Source: Anodontia alba (taxonomy: Eukaryota; Mollusca; Bivalvia; Lucinida; Lucinidae). Taken from it: a stretch of 64,000 nt of DNA. Positions 12,012-23,689 of the stretch are shown one piece after another (the first letter of the stretch is position 1; each line of letters opens with the position of its first letter). A program made the position numbers and the translations under genes. Under the pieces are notes generated by a model. It ran no database searches and had not been told where the DNA came from. It worked only from the letters and a program-made list of their open reading frames with translations. The stretch covers positions 47,227,168 to 47,291,167 of the forward strand of contig OZ024824.1 in the NCBI GenBank assembly GCA_964016985.1, read 5' to 3'.

Positions 12012-12350
12012 ACTGTGCAGCAAAACAGTTTGTTTATTACCGTATTCATTTCAAACAATATCAGGTGTTATACGGTAAAGAAAATACAGATACATTACAC
12101 CACCTATTTTCCCAAGGATTTTATCAGCAGGCAGAGACTGGTGAATAAACAGTCCCATGAAAATTATCTAAATCTGTCAAGACTCTAATTTGGCACATTA
12201 GCCAGTCGTGTTAAAAGATACATTTTTATGTTCACGCCTTGATAACAAGAACAGTTAACACTTGAGGATCACAGGATAATTGATCAATTTGTTGAATTAG
12301 GCCAAACAAAATAATTTTTCGTTTTAATAAATATTTGATTTATTTTTTTT

Positions 12351-12363
12351 AAAAAAGGAAGGA
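12351..12363 (+). promoter_or_regulatory. polypurine tract
   Basis: AAAAAAGGAAGGA ends on the base before the 3' LTR, the expected place for plus-strand priming. Confidence 0.8.
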
Positions 12364-12536
12364 TGTGATGTATTCTATGTCTTGTAAAATGTATACACTT
12401 CAGTCTTATCAAATGATTCATGTATGTATTTTTGTCTCAGTATAAATGAGCTAGCTTTATGCAAATAAAACAGTCTGTAGTATTCGCCCAGAAGATCTCG
12501 TCTTGTTGTTGCTTATTTAAAGTAGAATACATAACA
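12364..12536 (+). repeat. 3' LTR
   Basis: Same length as the 5' LTR with three substitutions, about 1.7 percent divergence, consistent with a recent insertion. Confidence 0.93.
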
Positions 12537-12689
12537 CATCCCAGCGTGCAATCTGCTTGTATGTTCAGTACCTTGAACATATGTATAGTTGACTTTGGAG
12601 GCTGCCAGTCTTCTTAAGCATCCAAGGCTTGACTTTCCTGGTCCCCCACCACTTTTTGGGCAACAACTATTGGGCCCAAATTAAGCAAA

Positions 12690-13860
12690 TTAGCAACTTG
12701 CTGAGACATATCCCTCAAGTAAAATTTTGCAAAGGTAGAAGATTCCAGACTGCTGCTTTGAGGATGTCATTGAGCTGAACCGTATCAAAGAATGCCCAGG
12801 AAGAAGATAGTGCCCTTCTTGAGCCTTAATTTTTAAGAAAGAAATGTCTCTTCGGGTGAGTTTGCTATAGGCAAGTTTAATTTTATAAGCTACCCATCTC
12901 GAGACTGAAGTCTTAGAGATGTCATGATTGCCTTTAATTGTAAAAAATAGTCTACTTCTATTCTGACATTTAGAACTAGTCATCTTAAGGTAAAACTTAA
13001 ATGCTCTAATTGGGCATAAAGTCTATCTAAATGTTCCCTCTTACATTTTCGAGCTAAGTTTGGGATGACTATAGGATCTGGGCAAATGGACCGAAGCCAA
13101 TTCTTTGCCAAAAACCTAGTTTGTATTATCAATGATACTGAACCATCTGATTGATTGAACCTTAAATGATTTGAGTTCATTGCCAAAGCATGAAATTCAC
13201 TGCATCTCATAGCTGTGGCAAGAGCTAATAAAAAGGCTGTTGTAATCGTAACATGAAGTTTAGAAGCCTTGTGTAGAGGTTCATATGGGGCTATTTGTAG
13301 ACAAATTAAGACCCAAGATAAATCCCATTTCGGGGTAGAGTTCTTTGTACTGGACGTTGCAATTCCATTTCGGGGTAGAGTTCTTTGTACTGGACGTTGC
13401 AATTCAAAAAATCTAATTAACTCTGACAATACTGGATTAGATCAGATTCTATTACCAGACTTGAATTTAAGTGCATTTGAAATCATGGATCAATAGCCCT
13501 TGATGGTATTGATTTGACATTTTTTCTCAGAAAAAAGGTATATAAGGAAGTCGGCTATGACAGTTAGAGGGGCCGAAACTGGATTATCAATATTGATTCT
13601 TTCTATGATATACCAATTGGAGTATACGACCCATTTTGCATCACAGACTTTCTGAGTAGATGCTCCTTGATTTTGAGACAAAATCTGCAACGTTTTGCGA
13701 AAAGTTTTTATCTCTAATTGATTGCTTGATAACTCCTAAGCATGAAGTGCAAGAGTTGGGAGATTTTGATGTTGAAACTGTCCCCTTGCTTGCATTGGTA
13801 AGTTTTGGAAAGCATGGGGCTGAGACTAGTAGCTGTAACACCTCTCAGAACCAAGGATGT
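12690..13860 (-). pseudogene. DIRS tyrosine recombinase, degenerate
   Basis: Blocks in several frames: KGTVSTSKSPNS...IRDKNFSQN (13841-13641), APLTVIADFLIYLFSEKKCQ (13690-13490), and PKWDLSWVLICLQIAPYE with TAMRCSEFHAL carrying the catalytic arginine (13429-12980). In the C-terminal part (12983-12690) the H-x-x-R and tyrosine boxes are scrambled by frameshifts. A perfect 40-bp tandem duplication at 13325-13404 also disrupts the frame. The enzyme would have inserted the element by site-specific recombination; it is inactive here. Confidence 0.78.
13325..13404. repeat. 40-bp perfect tandem duplication
   Basis: Two adjacent identical 40-bp copies, the first at 13325-13364 and the second at 13365-13404, each containing TTTCGGGGTAGAGTTC. 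They lie inside the recombinase remnant. Forty is not a multiple of three, so the duplication itself shifts the frame. Confidence 0.9.
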
Positions 13861-13919
13861 TGAGGCCAAAGAGGAGCAATTAGAGCCAGAAAAGGTTTTT
13901 AGAAAAAAAAAGAAAAAAA

Positions 13920-15104
13920 ATGTCCCCCCCCCCCCCCCCAATCCCGCCAGATTTGTCATTCTTGTACGCAACATGTCATCTCGTCCTGTTCTACATTTGT
14001 ACCAAGCATCATCAAAATATTCCTTAGGGTATTTGTGTTACAGAGCAGAGACAAGAAATCAAATTCAAACACAAGAAGGGGAAATAACTCCAAAAGTAAA
14101 AAAAGCCAAAGTTGTCATTCTTGTAGGTGACATGTCGTCTGGTCCTGTTCTTCATTACGACCAAGTATCAACAAAATATTCCAAAGAGTGTTCGACTTAC
14201 ATAGCGGACACTAAATCAATGCATAATCAGTGTCAAATATAACAAAGGGAGATAACAGCAAAAGTAAGGAAGGCAGAGTTGTCATTCTTGTAAGGAACAC
14301 ATTGTCTTGTCCTATTCTACAGTTCTACCAGGTACCATCAAAATATTCTGAAGAGTACTCCAGTTACAGAGCAGATGAGAAATCTATTTCAAACAAAACA
14401 AAGGGAGTAACTCCAAAAGTTAGAAAGCCAGAGTTGTCATTCTTGTACACGACACGTCGTCTGGTCCTGTTCTACATTCCTACCAAGTACCATTAAAATA
14501 TTCCAAAGGGACTTTGACTTACAGAGCGGACACTAAATTAATGGATAATCACTGTCAGACATAACAAAGGGAGATAACGCCAAAAGTAAGAAAGGCAGAG
14601 TTGTCATTCTTGTATGGACATGTCATCCGGTCCTGTTCTACATTTCAACCAAGTATCATAAAAATATTCCAAAGGGTCTTTGAGTTACAGAGCGGACACA
14701 AAATCAATGGATTATCACTGTCAAATATAACAAAGGTAGATAACGCCAAAAGTAAGAAAGGCAGGGTTGTCATTCTTGTACGTGACACATCATCTGGTCC
14801 TGTTCTACATTTCTGCCAAGTACCATCGAAATATTCCAAAGGGTATTCGAGTTACAGAACGGACACAAAATCTTTTTCAAATAAAACAAAGGGTGATAAC
14901 TCCAAAAGTAAGAAAGCCGGAGTTGTCCATCTTGTATGCGACACGTCATCTCATCCTGATCTACATTTCTACCAAGTATCATCAAAGTATTCCAAAGGGT
15001 ATTCAAGTCACAGAGTGGACAAGAAGTTTTACGGCGACGCCAACTGGATCCGTCCCAAAAAACAATATGTCTCCCCCCCTCCCCCTTTGGTAGGGGGGGA
15101 CATA
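13920..15104 (+). mobile_element. array element with ATGTCCCCCC ends inside DIRS
   Basis: Starts ATGTCCCCCCCC after an A-rich tract and ends GGGGGGGACATA, an inverted pair. The core repeats GTTGTCATTCTTGTA at about 13950, 14111, 14279, 14433, 14600, 14766 and 14922, spacings near 161, 168, 154, 167, 166 and 156; each unit also has an AAAGGGAGATAACTCC box. It splits the DIRS between RNase H and recombinase. No GACGG tract is visible. Apparent open frames are array by-products. Confidence 0.72.
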
Positions 15105-15753
15105 ACTATTCTGCAACAAGATTGATGGATTTTGGTAAGAACAGATGGTATCAAAATTATTGATGGAAATGCATAGGTATGTAGATTGTTCCAGTTCATT
15201 GATAATGCGTCTATCGCCAAGACTTAATTGTCTGGAACTGGAAATACATACAATGGGAGTTTGTGATTGAATCGAGTTACAAACAAATCCACAATGGGAA
15301 AACTGAGTATTTGAAAGATGCAATTTGCCACTGTTTGATCAAGGGACCATTCTGTATTGAGAGGTTGTCTAGTCTCAAGAGACGAGCTGCCAGAATGTTG
15401 AATTTGCCTGGGATATGACGAATTCTAAGGAAAATGTCCTGTTCCAGGCACCAATGGAGGATTTCCCATACTTCTATGAATAGGTTGGCGGAATGCATTC
15501 CTCCTTGTTTGTTGATAATTGAAACCACTGTTGTATTGTCGGTGGATATCATAACAAAAGAGTCGTGTATGGCTTCCTTCAGTGCAAAATGAATAGCCAT
15601 TATTTCTAGAATACTGATACAGAGCTGGGATTGGTCTTCCGTCCAGCAACCATGGAAGGATAGTTTTATTGGTTCGAGATCAGCTCCCCATCCATAATGA
15701 CTGGCATCCATAAACAGAAATGCATTGGGATCTGGAGGACTGAGTGAAGCCAT
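15003..15753 (-). pseudogene. DIRS RNase H and following region
   Basis: 15753-15277 is a 158-codon open stretch with FMDASHYGWGADLEP, an ILEIMAIHFALKEA helix and a STDNTTVVSIINKQGG block, the D-E-D layout of RNase H, then IRHIPGKFNILAARL. The next conserved block (AIDALSMNWNNLHTYAFP) lies in another frame at 15220-15029. The reading then runs into the array element at 15104. Confidence 0.82.
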
Positions 15754-15979
15754 TGGTGTCCATCCACCATTTCAAACTAAATCGGATCATTCTGTAGATC
15801 GAAATTTGAAGATCCAGTGGGAGAATTTGAGGTCTCCAAACTGACAACAGACATATTTGTACTGGACAAAAATGAAGTCTGCCTTGAACAACTAAGTCTG
15901 CTGCAGCAATGAGTGCCCAAAAGAGAAAGGAAAGTTTGTGCCGAAACTCGAGTCCGAGTTAGAAATTGTTTGACTGTCA

Positions 15980-16700
15980 GAAGTAGTGATTCCTTATGGT
16001 CTGGTGGTACTCTTGACTATATTCTGTTGTGTCAGAAATTCCATCTCTTTGAAGTTGAATTGCTGAGCTGGTTTCAAATCTGACTTTTTTAGGTTTGGAA
16101 TGAATCCTAGACTTTGAATTCTTTGGAGACAATACATTGTGTGAGATATAAGGCTGCCGTCTAGGTATGGAAAAAGTGAGATGCCAGGTTGATGTAAATG
16201 AGCAGCGATTATGTCCATCAGTTTGGTGAAAATTCACGGACTTCGGACATTCCAAACGGTAGTGCCTTGAATTGGAAGACCTGACTGTCAAAAACGAATC
16301 GTAGGTACTTCCTTGACTGAAAAAGAATCAGAACATTTAGATAAGCATCTGTCAGATCTATGGAAACAGCCCATTCACTGACTGGTATCGATTGTCGTAC
16401 TGACTCGACTGTCTCCATTTTGAACGGTTGTTTCTTTATATATAGATTCAAAAAAGAAAGATCTATTATAGGACGTAACTTTCCATTCTTTCTTTTGGTA
16501 CCAGAAATAGCCGGAAATAAAAACGATAAGTTCCCGGATCTGGTACCCTTTCCACTGCCCGTTTCTGGAGAAGTTCCGTTACTTCTTCTCTTGATAACGG
16601 GGAGGAAGACTGACTCGGACTTATCGGAACTGTCGATAGAGGGGGATCGAATTGAATGGTATCCTGAAACCTTCTCTGACGATAGAGAGGACCCATTTAT
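15980..16700 (-). pseudogene. DIRS reverse transcriptase, degenerate
   Basis: Blocks in three frames: EEVTELLQKRAVERV (16696-16466), AVSIDLTDAYLNVLI and FKALPFGMS (16451-16218), and ISLFPYLDGSLI (16218-15994). The catalytic YLDD of the family reads YLDG here (GAC GGC near 16157-16162), so the second aspartate is lost. At least two frameshifts separate the blocks. Confidence 0.8.
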
Positions 16701-16849
16701 TTTGAGTTAATTCTCCCCACTGTTCCACAAAGTGAACCAATCTTCCTCCCGCTGGAAAATCTGGGCATGGTAAGGATTGTGGAAAGGGTTGGCTTTCAGA
16801 ACTTTGTGGAAGACGAGGCAGGTTTAGAGAAGAGGGAACTGTCTTATGT

Positions 16850-19772
16850 TACTACTCCTCTTAGGAAAGTCCTTTTTTGTATTAGACATATAGGACTGTG
16901 ACTGATTCTTAGCTCTATACGGTTGGTTTTGCTTAGGTCTAGAAACATTTGTCGGCTGTCTTCGTTTACTGAACGGACCTGTAGCTGAATATCATAATTT
17001 TTGTTGTTGTAAACTTGTATTATTAGCAGAAGAAGCCAAAAATCTATATTATTTAGCTTTGAAATTAGATTTTGCAACTTCCTTGACCTTACTGCCAAAG
17101 AGGTGTTGAGAATTAAATGGAGCATTCCTCAGTTCATTACTAGAATGATCCATAAGAATTTTAGATAAGGCTATTGGTGCATCACATCGAGTCTGAAATA
17201 ATTCTATGGCCAATACAGCAGACATGGCTGCAGCATGCTTAATTGCTTTCAAGAGTCTGGATAAGGCATTGATTGACACAAACTCTTGCTGTAGGCATTG
17301 ATAAGCTGCTGACAAAAATAGATCAGCATGGGAATTAATAGCCACTAAATTGTGGGCTCTCCCATATGGTTTTCCCATATTTTCATGTTTTTGATTGGAA
17401 TAGAATATTTGCCTCTTCTAGAAATGTCTAATTGCGAAGCCTCAGTATCTAGATGGGGAATATTCTCAGTAGGAAAATATTGTGATTTACTCCTGTAATA
17501 TTCATAGGAGCCAACAATTTAACCAATTGCTGGGGACATGTCCAGTCTTGACCAAGTTTATCTGTGTATAATTTTTCCTGGATATACTTGGTGGTATTTT
17601 CTACCAATTTAGATTGAGGAAGAACTTGTAAAGGACTTGAATGTGACTCCATAAGTTGTTCAATTCCTGAAAGATTTCTGGAGGGAGTATGATCTTCCGA
17701 AGGTCTTGGACACGTCTCCTCCGGTAGTAATCTGAAGACTTCATTAAAGGCCTTATCAAAGGACCAAGTTTCTTGTTCGGATTCCGTTCCTGAATCCCTT
17801 GATGAATGATGCACCAAATTATCGATTTGTATATTCGGTGGTTACTCTGTAACCCTACCAGGTTGTTCTGATGTAGGAACATTGAGAACCTGAGGAGACA
17901 GATGTCTCTATCTTTGATATCGACCTTAGTCTTTAGTAGATTCAGAAGAAGAAGGAGATTGGCATCTTCTTTTCCTATGAGAATGTTTAGACTTCTTTGA
18001 CTATCTGCTTCTTCTGGAAGAAGACAAAGAAGATGAAGAAGAAAGGGAAATTTATCTCCTCCTCTTTTTATGTTTAGATTTAGGCTAATCTCTTCTACTT
18101 GGTCTTTTAAGAGCAGAATTATTTGATTTCCAGTATTTGTCGGCGGTTCGATAACAACACTTGGGTCTGACATCAGGGCTCTAGAAAACCAGAAAATAGC
18201 CGGTCTTAACCGAAAATAAGAATCCCGGAATGGTTTTAAACACCCAAAAACGCTAATAATTTGGTCCAACAGGGTCGCGCCTTTGACCCCATTTTTTCCC
18301 CAACCAACCAATTTTCACGAATCAATGAAGTCTAAATCACAAACAGTCAAGTCTTCCCAAACTGATAACATCCGCGCACCTTTTAAATGCGATATTATAG
18401 TAGTTATACGGCTCTAAAACGGGCATTTTCATGTATATTGGAGAGGTCAGGTGAATAACAGCAACTTACCACAACACAAATTAATTACTTCATTATCCAA
18501 ACAGTGTCAGAAAATCAACACTTCACTGTCCTTTTTGCAGTAAACAAGCGATAAACAGGAATCCTCAATGATGGTAGTCTGATAATTAATCCGTTTGTGT
18601 GACACGTTTGTGTGACACGTGTGAATACACTGAGACTGCAAAACACCAGGTGCAGTCAGCGTGTCCAAAAGATCAAAGGTCGCTTTAATACCAACTGTGA
18701 GTGATTAAAGAATGCACCGCTTGAACGCACCTGTTTTCTTCTTCTTCTTCTTTTTTTCTTTTTGTTTAACACGGTTTGCGGCTTGTTGGTCCCAGATTTG
18801 AAATTAATTCCCAAACCATGTAGTCCTGATCAGATGTGGCATACAACGGCATCTGATCTGGGTCTTATTGTTTGCTTGTTTTTTTGGGGTTTTTTGGGCG
18901 GCCGTAATACGCAAGTATAATTCAAGATAGATTTCACAGTAAAAATAAGTAATGCACCACTTGCGCTAGACAAAGATTGGTGAGTGCTTAAAATTTAAGC
19001 AGTCTGGTCAGATCTTGAAACATAGAAAACTGCAAAACCGCCCATGGCGCAGGCCTTTTTTATTACACTTGATCAGGTCCATAAAAGTTGTTTCGCTCCG
19101 TCTCTCATGTTTCCCGCCATCTTTGCACTTATACACAAGACAGGAACCAGTTGTCTATAAATAGTTATCTAGGAAAGCCCTGTGGTCAATTCATTATGGA
19201 GGTGGAATAACAACAAAATTGTCCATTTTTTCTTTCTTTTTACATATTTATTGATGACACCACAGTGTAGAAACTTTACTGACTAACTATCCACACATAA
19301 CAAAGCAGCAGTAAACAGAGGTATGTGCATTTAAAGCATGAAATTTCTTATTTCATGTATAAACAAATAAATTTATCCTGAGCAGAAGCCAGATTTAATC
19401 ATCCTCATTATAGCACGGTTCAGTTAACTAAAAGGGTCCAATCCGATGCTCGGACCCTGCTTTCCATTTTATAACGGGGTTGAGGTGTATTATTAAAAAG
19501 GATTTACAGGACTTTGCCAACTGTCATTAGCTTTCGTGGCAAGTGATATATTTTCATTTTAGAAATTTGCTTGTTGATGACATCATGGTCATCGGCTGGA
19601 CCGATTCAGATTTAAGAATTTCTAGAGCCCTGTCTGACATAGTATTGAAATCTGGTTCCAGAGGCAGCAGTACTCTTTGTTTATTCATTGAACTCAGAGG
19701 CTCATTCGTAACTGATTGCTCCAAGCTCAAGGAGTGTCTATAATCAGCTACCCGGTATTCAGTACCTAACAT
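16850..19772 (-). pseudogene. DIRS gag-like gene, interrupted and frameshifted
   Basis: The start codon is at 19772 (MLGTEYRVADYRHSL...). The frame reaches NTMSD, where a 1459-bp insertion enters at 19640/18173, and resumes with MSDPSVVIEPP in the same frame because the insertion duplicated the eight target bases. Further on, an SR/K-rich region, an acidic TESEQETWSFDKA segment (17817-17449) and a helical region with INSHADLFLSAAYQCLQQ (17378-17049) lie in different frames with stops between them. These blocks look like the capsid-like protein of animal DIRS elements as I recall it. Confidence 0.7.
18174..19632. mobile_element. hAT-type non-autonomous element, 8-bp target duplication
   Basis: Terminal inverted repeats of 14 bp (CAGGGCTCTAGAAA) and a perfect 8-bp duplication TCTGACAT (18166-18173, 19633-19640). 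CAGGG ends with 8-bp duplications are the signature of hAT transposons. The 1459-bp interior has no transposase frame. It entered the DIRS gag at its MSD codons. Confidence 0.88.
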
Positions 19773-19789
19773 TTGCTGCCTGATTTGTT

Positions 19790-19960
19790 TGTGTTGAGGT
19801 TTTACGGCCCAGTCAACCCAATGGGGTCATGTCGAGCGCGGTCAGTTTACCTAACCACACGTTTACTGGGCAGGCTTTGTCATCTAAGCGTTTAACCAGT
19901 ATTGTGCACATTCTTTCGCCAGAAACTGACAACTGCCCTTCTTGAATCAGCGGAAGGGAG
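19790..19960 (+). repeat. SINE-like remnant
   Basis: A GGTTTTACGGCCCAGTCAAC stretch followed by GGTCATGTCG and, further on, CAGAAACTGACAACTGCCC. Related stretches occur at 49830-49965 (minus), 59868-60100 (plus) and in the body of the SINE at 48383-48618. No tRNA promoter remains here. Confidence 0.4.
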
Positions 19961-19964
19961 AGAA

Positions 19965-20135
19965 TACCTGGTACCTGGTGCCCAGTACCTGGTTGACCGG
20001 AGCCTGGTGCCTGATCAACACTCACTGACCGGTGACTGGTGTTCACCACTCAATGACCGGTGCCTGGTGCCCGGTGACTGATGAGGATGACTGCCTGGTG
20101 CCCAGTGACTTGTGACCAGTGCCTGGTGGACTTAT
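19965..20135 (+). repeat. degenerate GCCTGGTGCC minisatellite
   Basis: Short irregular repeats of CCTGGTGCC, ACCGGTG and CCAGTGAC over about 170 bp. Confidence 0.6.
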
Positions 20136-20435
20136 ACTGTGAATGTTACGCCCATTCGTATAGATGCCCACACACTGGAGCCTACCCCTGGCAGTACTGT
20201 CATGCGGGTTGGTGATCTCATCCTTTGTAGAATTGTCATCAATCAAATTCAAACTGACATTCTTCTTTTTGGTGTATTTCATCTAAGCAATTGTTGATTT
20301 CCTAGAGCAGTACAATCTAAGTTTGTGTGCTAAATTCCATATATTTGAAGACCAGTTTTCACAATGCTTTGTTATGACAACAAACACCTCAAATGGTCGC
20401 CATCAAAAGTTGCGAAAATGTATGACAAAAGATCA

Positions 20436-22312
20436 ACAAGAGCTCCGCCAAGCGGGGCATTATACACCCGTGGCAAGTAATAAGATGTAGCACATAAACT
20501 GGCTCCTGTATAATTCAGTGCTCAGGATATAAACTGTAAGTGGAATTACAAAAAAAAAAATTAAAAAAAAAAAATTCATTGGGGCATAGCTCTGCTGATA
20601 TTTGGTGAACTGTAATCTAAGGGTCCAAGCTGGCCCAGACGTTAAGGGAGAAGTGACTTCTCCCTCCTGGGAAAATAGGGAGACCTTTGCTGCTTCTAGG
20701 GAGAATTGCTTTCGGATGGAGGACACACGACATGGCTATGTTATAAGCTCATATGAGCCTTTGGCTGATTTGTTTACCTATTATAAAATAAAATTTGCAC
20801 AGTATTAACTCTAAACAATATGCTGCAAAAAGTTTACAAAAACTTTCAAAGGGGCATAACTCTGCCAAACTTTGGTGCAATGTAACCTCGAAACAACATG
20901 CGCTGCTCCACATCATCGTGTAACTATTTATGAAGTTTCAGCTTGATCAGATGTAAACTGTAGGAGGATTTAGCCGGAAACAAAATAAAAATTAATAGAA
21001 ATTTTTAAAGGGTTGCTAATATTTGGTGGACTGTAACCTTGAAACAATATGTGCTGCTCCACATCATGGTCTAACTATAAATCAAGTTTCAGCTTGATCA
21101 GATGTAAACTGTAGGAGGAATTAGCCGGAAACGAAAAGTTTACAGAAATTTTCAAAGGGGCATAAATCTGCCAATATTTGGTGCGCTGTAACCTCAAAGT
21201 AATATGCGCTGTTCCACATCATCGTGTAACTATTCATGAAGTTTCAGCTTGATCAGATGTAAACTGTAGGAGGATATAGCCAGAAACTAAAAATTAATAG
21301 AAAGTTTCAAAGGGGTATAACTCTACTAATATTTGGTGGACTGTAACCTTGAAATAATATGCGCTGCTCCACATCATGGTCTAACTACAAATCAAGTTTC
21401 AGCTTGATCGGATGTAAACTGTAGGAGGTGTTAGCCGGAAACGAAAAGTTTACAGGTATTTTCAAAGGGGCGTAACTCTGCTAATATTTGGTGGACTGTA
21501 ACCTCGAAATAATATGCGTTGCTCCACATCATGGTCTAACTATAAATGAAGTTTCAGCTTGATCGGATATAAAATGTAGGAGGAGTTAACCGGAAATGAA
21601 AAGTTTACAGAAATCTTCAAAGGGGCATAACTCTGCAAACATTTGGTGGACTTTAACCCCGAAACAATATGCGCTGCTCCACATCATGGTCTAACTGTAA
21701 ATGAAGTTTCAGCTTGATTGGATGTAAACTGTAGGAGGAGTTAGCCGGAAACAAAAAGTTTCCAGAAATTTTCAAAGGGGCATAACTCTGCTATTATTTG
21801 GTGGACTGTAACCTCAAAACAAAATGCCCTGCCCACCATCAAAGTCTAACTATAACTGGAGTTTCAGCTTGATTGGGTGTAAAATGTAGGAGGAGTTAAC
21901 CGGAAATGAAAATTTTACAGAAATTTTCAAAGGGAACTCTGCAAACATTTGGTGGACTGTAACCCCGAAATAATATGTGCTGCATCACATCATGGTCTAA
22001 CTACAGTCAAACCTGTCTTAAGCAGCCGCCCATAGGAAGCTTAAAATGTGGCTGCTGAAGGCAGGTGGCTGCTTAATACAGTTCAAATATATAAGTCTAT
22101 GAATTTCCGGGCAACTTTCCTCTGGCTGCTTAATACAGGTTGGCTGCTTAATAGAGGTGACCACTAACACAGGTTTTACTGTATATACCAAGTTTCAGCT
22201 TGATCAGATGTAAACTGTAGGAGGAGTTAGCCGGAAATGAAAAGGTTTACGAACGGACAGACGGACCGACGGACGCCATACCCCGTAACATAATACGTCC
22301 CATTTTTCAAAA
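20436..22312 (+). mobile_element. array element, 155-bp unit
   Basis: Head ACAAGAGCTCCGCCAAGCGG, tail with GAACGGACAGACGGACCGACGG near 22250 and an end reading TACGTCCCATTTTTCAAAAG. The GGGGCATAACTCTG box recurs at 20851, then 21157, 21312, 21467, 21622, 21777 and 21932, exactly 155 bp apart from 21157 on; each unit also has GTTTCAGCTTGATCAGATG. A 178-bp MITE interrupts the last unit. No coding capacity. Confidence 0.78.
22004..22181. mobile_element. TA-flanked MITE, 178 bp (Tc1/mariner-like)
   Basis: Ends CAGTCAAACCTGT and ACAGGTTTTACTG, an inverted pair with one mismatch, flanked by TA on both sides. It interrupts a GGTCTAACTATA segment that is intact in the neighbouring 155-bp units, which gives the empty site. 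Confidence 0.8.
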
Positions 22313-22346
22313 GTGAAATTTGAAAAGAGTCATCTGTAAAAAGAAT

Positions 22347-23583
22347 AACAAGAGGGCCCAGAGGGCCCTAATTCGCTCACCTGAGTGTCATTGTCTCTAG
22401 TATATTCTAAAAGACTATGATTTCTCTTCAAAGGACTATTTGTTTAAAATTTGTTGAAAATGAATGTTTTCGGATGACAGGCTGGGGGGTGCTGGACAGA
22501 GGCATGATCACATGGAGCCTTATTGTTGAATAGACATGTGAACTAGATGAAGCTATGTAACCAAATATCAAAGGCCAGGGCCTTCTGGTTTCAGACAAAA
22601 AGATCTTTAAAGGTTTTCCCTATATAAGTATATATAAAAAAGATGGCGGCCATCTTGGATTTCCAATAGGGACTATTTTAGCTATTTTTGATCTACAAGA
22701 TGCTTCCTACCAAGTTTAAAGTCAATAAGCCTTTCGATTCAGGAGAAGAAGGGAATAATAGATTTTCAAGATGGCTGCCATGCCAGGCATCTTGGATTTC
22801 CAATCAGAAAGATTTTAGCTATTTTTGACCTATAAGTCAACCCGATGCTTCCTACCAAGTTTAAAGTCAATTGGCTTTTTCAGTTTAGGAGAAGAAGCGA
22901 AAAATAGATTTTCAAGATGGCCCCCAAGGCAGCCATCTTGGATTTTGGATCGGGACAATTTTGGCTATTTTAGATCTACAAGTCATCCCAATGCTTCCTG
23001 CCAAGTTTCGAGTCAAATGGCCTTTCAGTTCAGAAGAAGAAGCGAAAAATTGATTTTCAAGACAGCCGCCATGGCAGCTATCTTGGATTTCTGATCAGCA
23101 CGATTTTAGCTATTTTTTATCTACAAGTCACCCAGATGCTTCCTACCTAGTTTAAAGTCAATAAGCCTTTCAGTTCAGGAGAAGAAGCGAAAAATTGGTT
23201 TTCAAGATGGCCGCCATGGCGGCCATCTTGGATTTCCGATCAGCACGATTTTAGCTATTTTTGATCTACAAGTCACCCCGATGCTGCCTAGCAAGTTTGG
23301 AGTCAATTGGCCTTTTGGTTCAGGAGAAGAAGCGAAAAATATATTTTCAAGATGGCGGCCATGGCGGCCATCTTGGATTTCCGATCGGCACGATTTTAGC
23401 TATTTTTGATCTACAAGTCACCTGATGCTTCCTACCAAGTATCAAGTCAATTGGCCCAGGGGTGTAGGAGGAGTAGGCTTTTAAAGCAATTGTTGACGCC
23501 GCACGCAGACGACGCACGACAGACAACGGACATTGACTGACCACAATAGCTCACTATGAGTACTTCATGCTCAGGTGAGCTAA
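22347..23583 (+). mobile_element. array element, 145-bp unit, GGCGGCCATCTTGG core
   Basis: Head AACAAGAGGGCCCAGAGGG then TTCGCTCACCTGAG; tail with CACAATAGCTCACTATGAG and GCTCAGGTGAGCTAA. CTCACCTGAG at the head and CTCAGGTGAG at the tail are inverted. In the core CATCTTGG recurs at 22651, 22788, 22934, 23079, 23224 and 23369, settling to exactly 145 bp. Each unit reads AAGATGG, GGCGGCCATCTTGG, then TTTTAGCTATTTTTGATC. No coding capacity. Confidence 0.8.
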
Positions 23584-23689
23584 TAAAAGAACATAAGAAA
23601 AACAGGAAATAAGAAATATTCCAGAGAAAAGAGAAATGAATTAGACTTTTTTTTTCACCCGGTACACAAATCCTGTTTATTTCTTTGTT

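Larger units (their letters stand above)
7232..12536 (+). mobile_element. Ty3/Gypsy LTR retrotransposon, Steamer-like, 5.3 kb
   Basis: Two 173-bp LTRs (7232-7404, 12364-12536) differ at three positions and are flanked by a perfect 5-bp duplication CATCC (7227-7231, 12537-12541). A primer-binding site follows the 5' LTR at once and a polypurine tract precedes the 3' LTR. One gag-pol frame runs gag zinc knuckles, protease, reverse transcriptase, RNase H, integrase, the Ty3/Gypsy order. It is broken by one frameshift and one stop. Small LTRs, a single fused gag-pol and 5-bp duplications match what is known of Mag-clade clam elements such as Steamer; membership is inferred. It is a single recent insertion. 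Confidence 0.92.
12545..19772 (-). mobile_element. DIRS-type retrotransposon, decayed, minus strand
   Basis: On the minus strand, in order: a gag-like region (19772 to about 16850), reverse transcriptase (about 16700-15980), RNase H (15753-15003) and a tyrosine recombinase (about 13860-12690). This set and order define DIRS elements, which integrate with a recombinase rather than a DDE integrase. All frames carry several stops and shifts. Two later insertions split it: a hAT-type element at 18174-19632 and an array element at 13920-15104. The terminal repeats expected of DIRS were not found, so both outer limits are approximate. Confidence 0.85.

Noticed and set aside
14230..15125. 174-codon plus-strand frame with KSKKGRVVILVRDTSSGPVLHF repeats
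   Set aside because: It follows the tandem units of the array element inside the DIRS; no gene signals.
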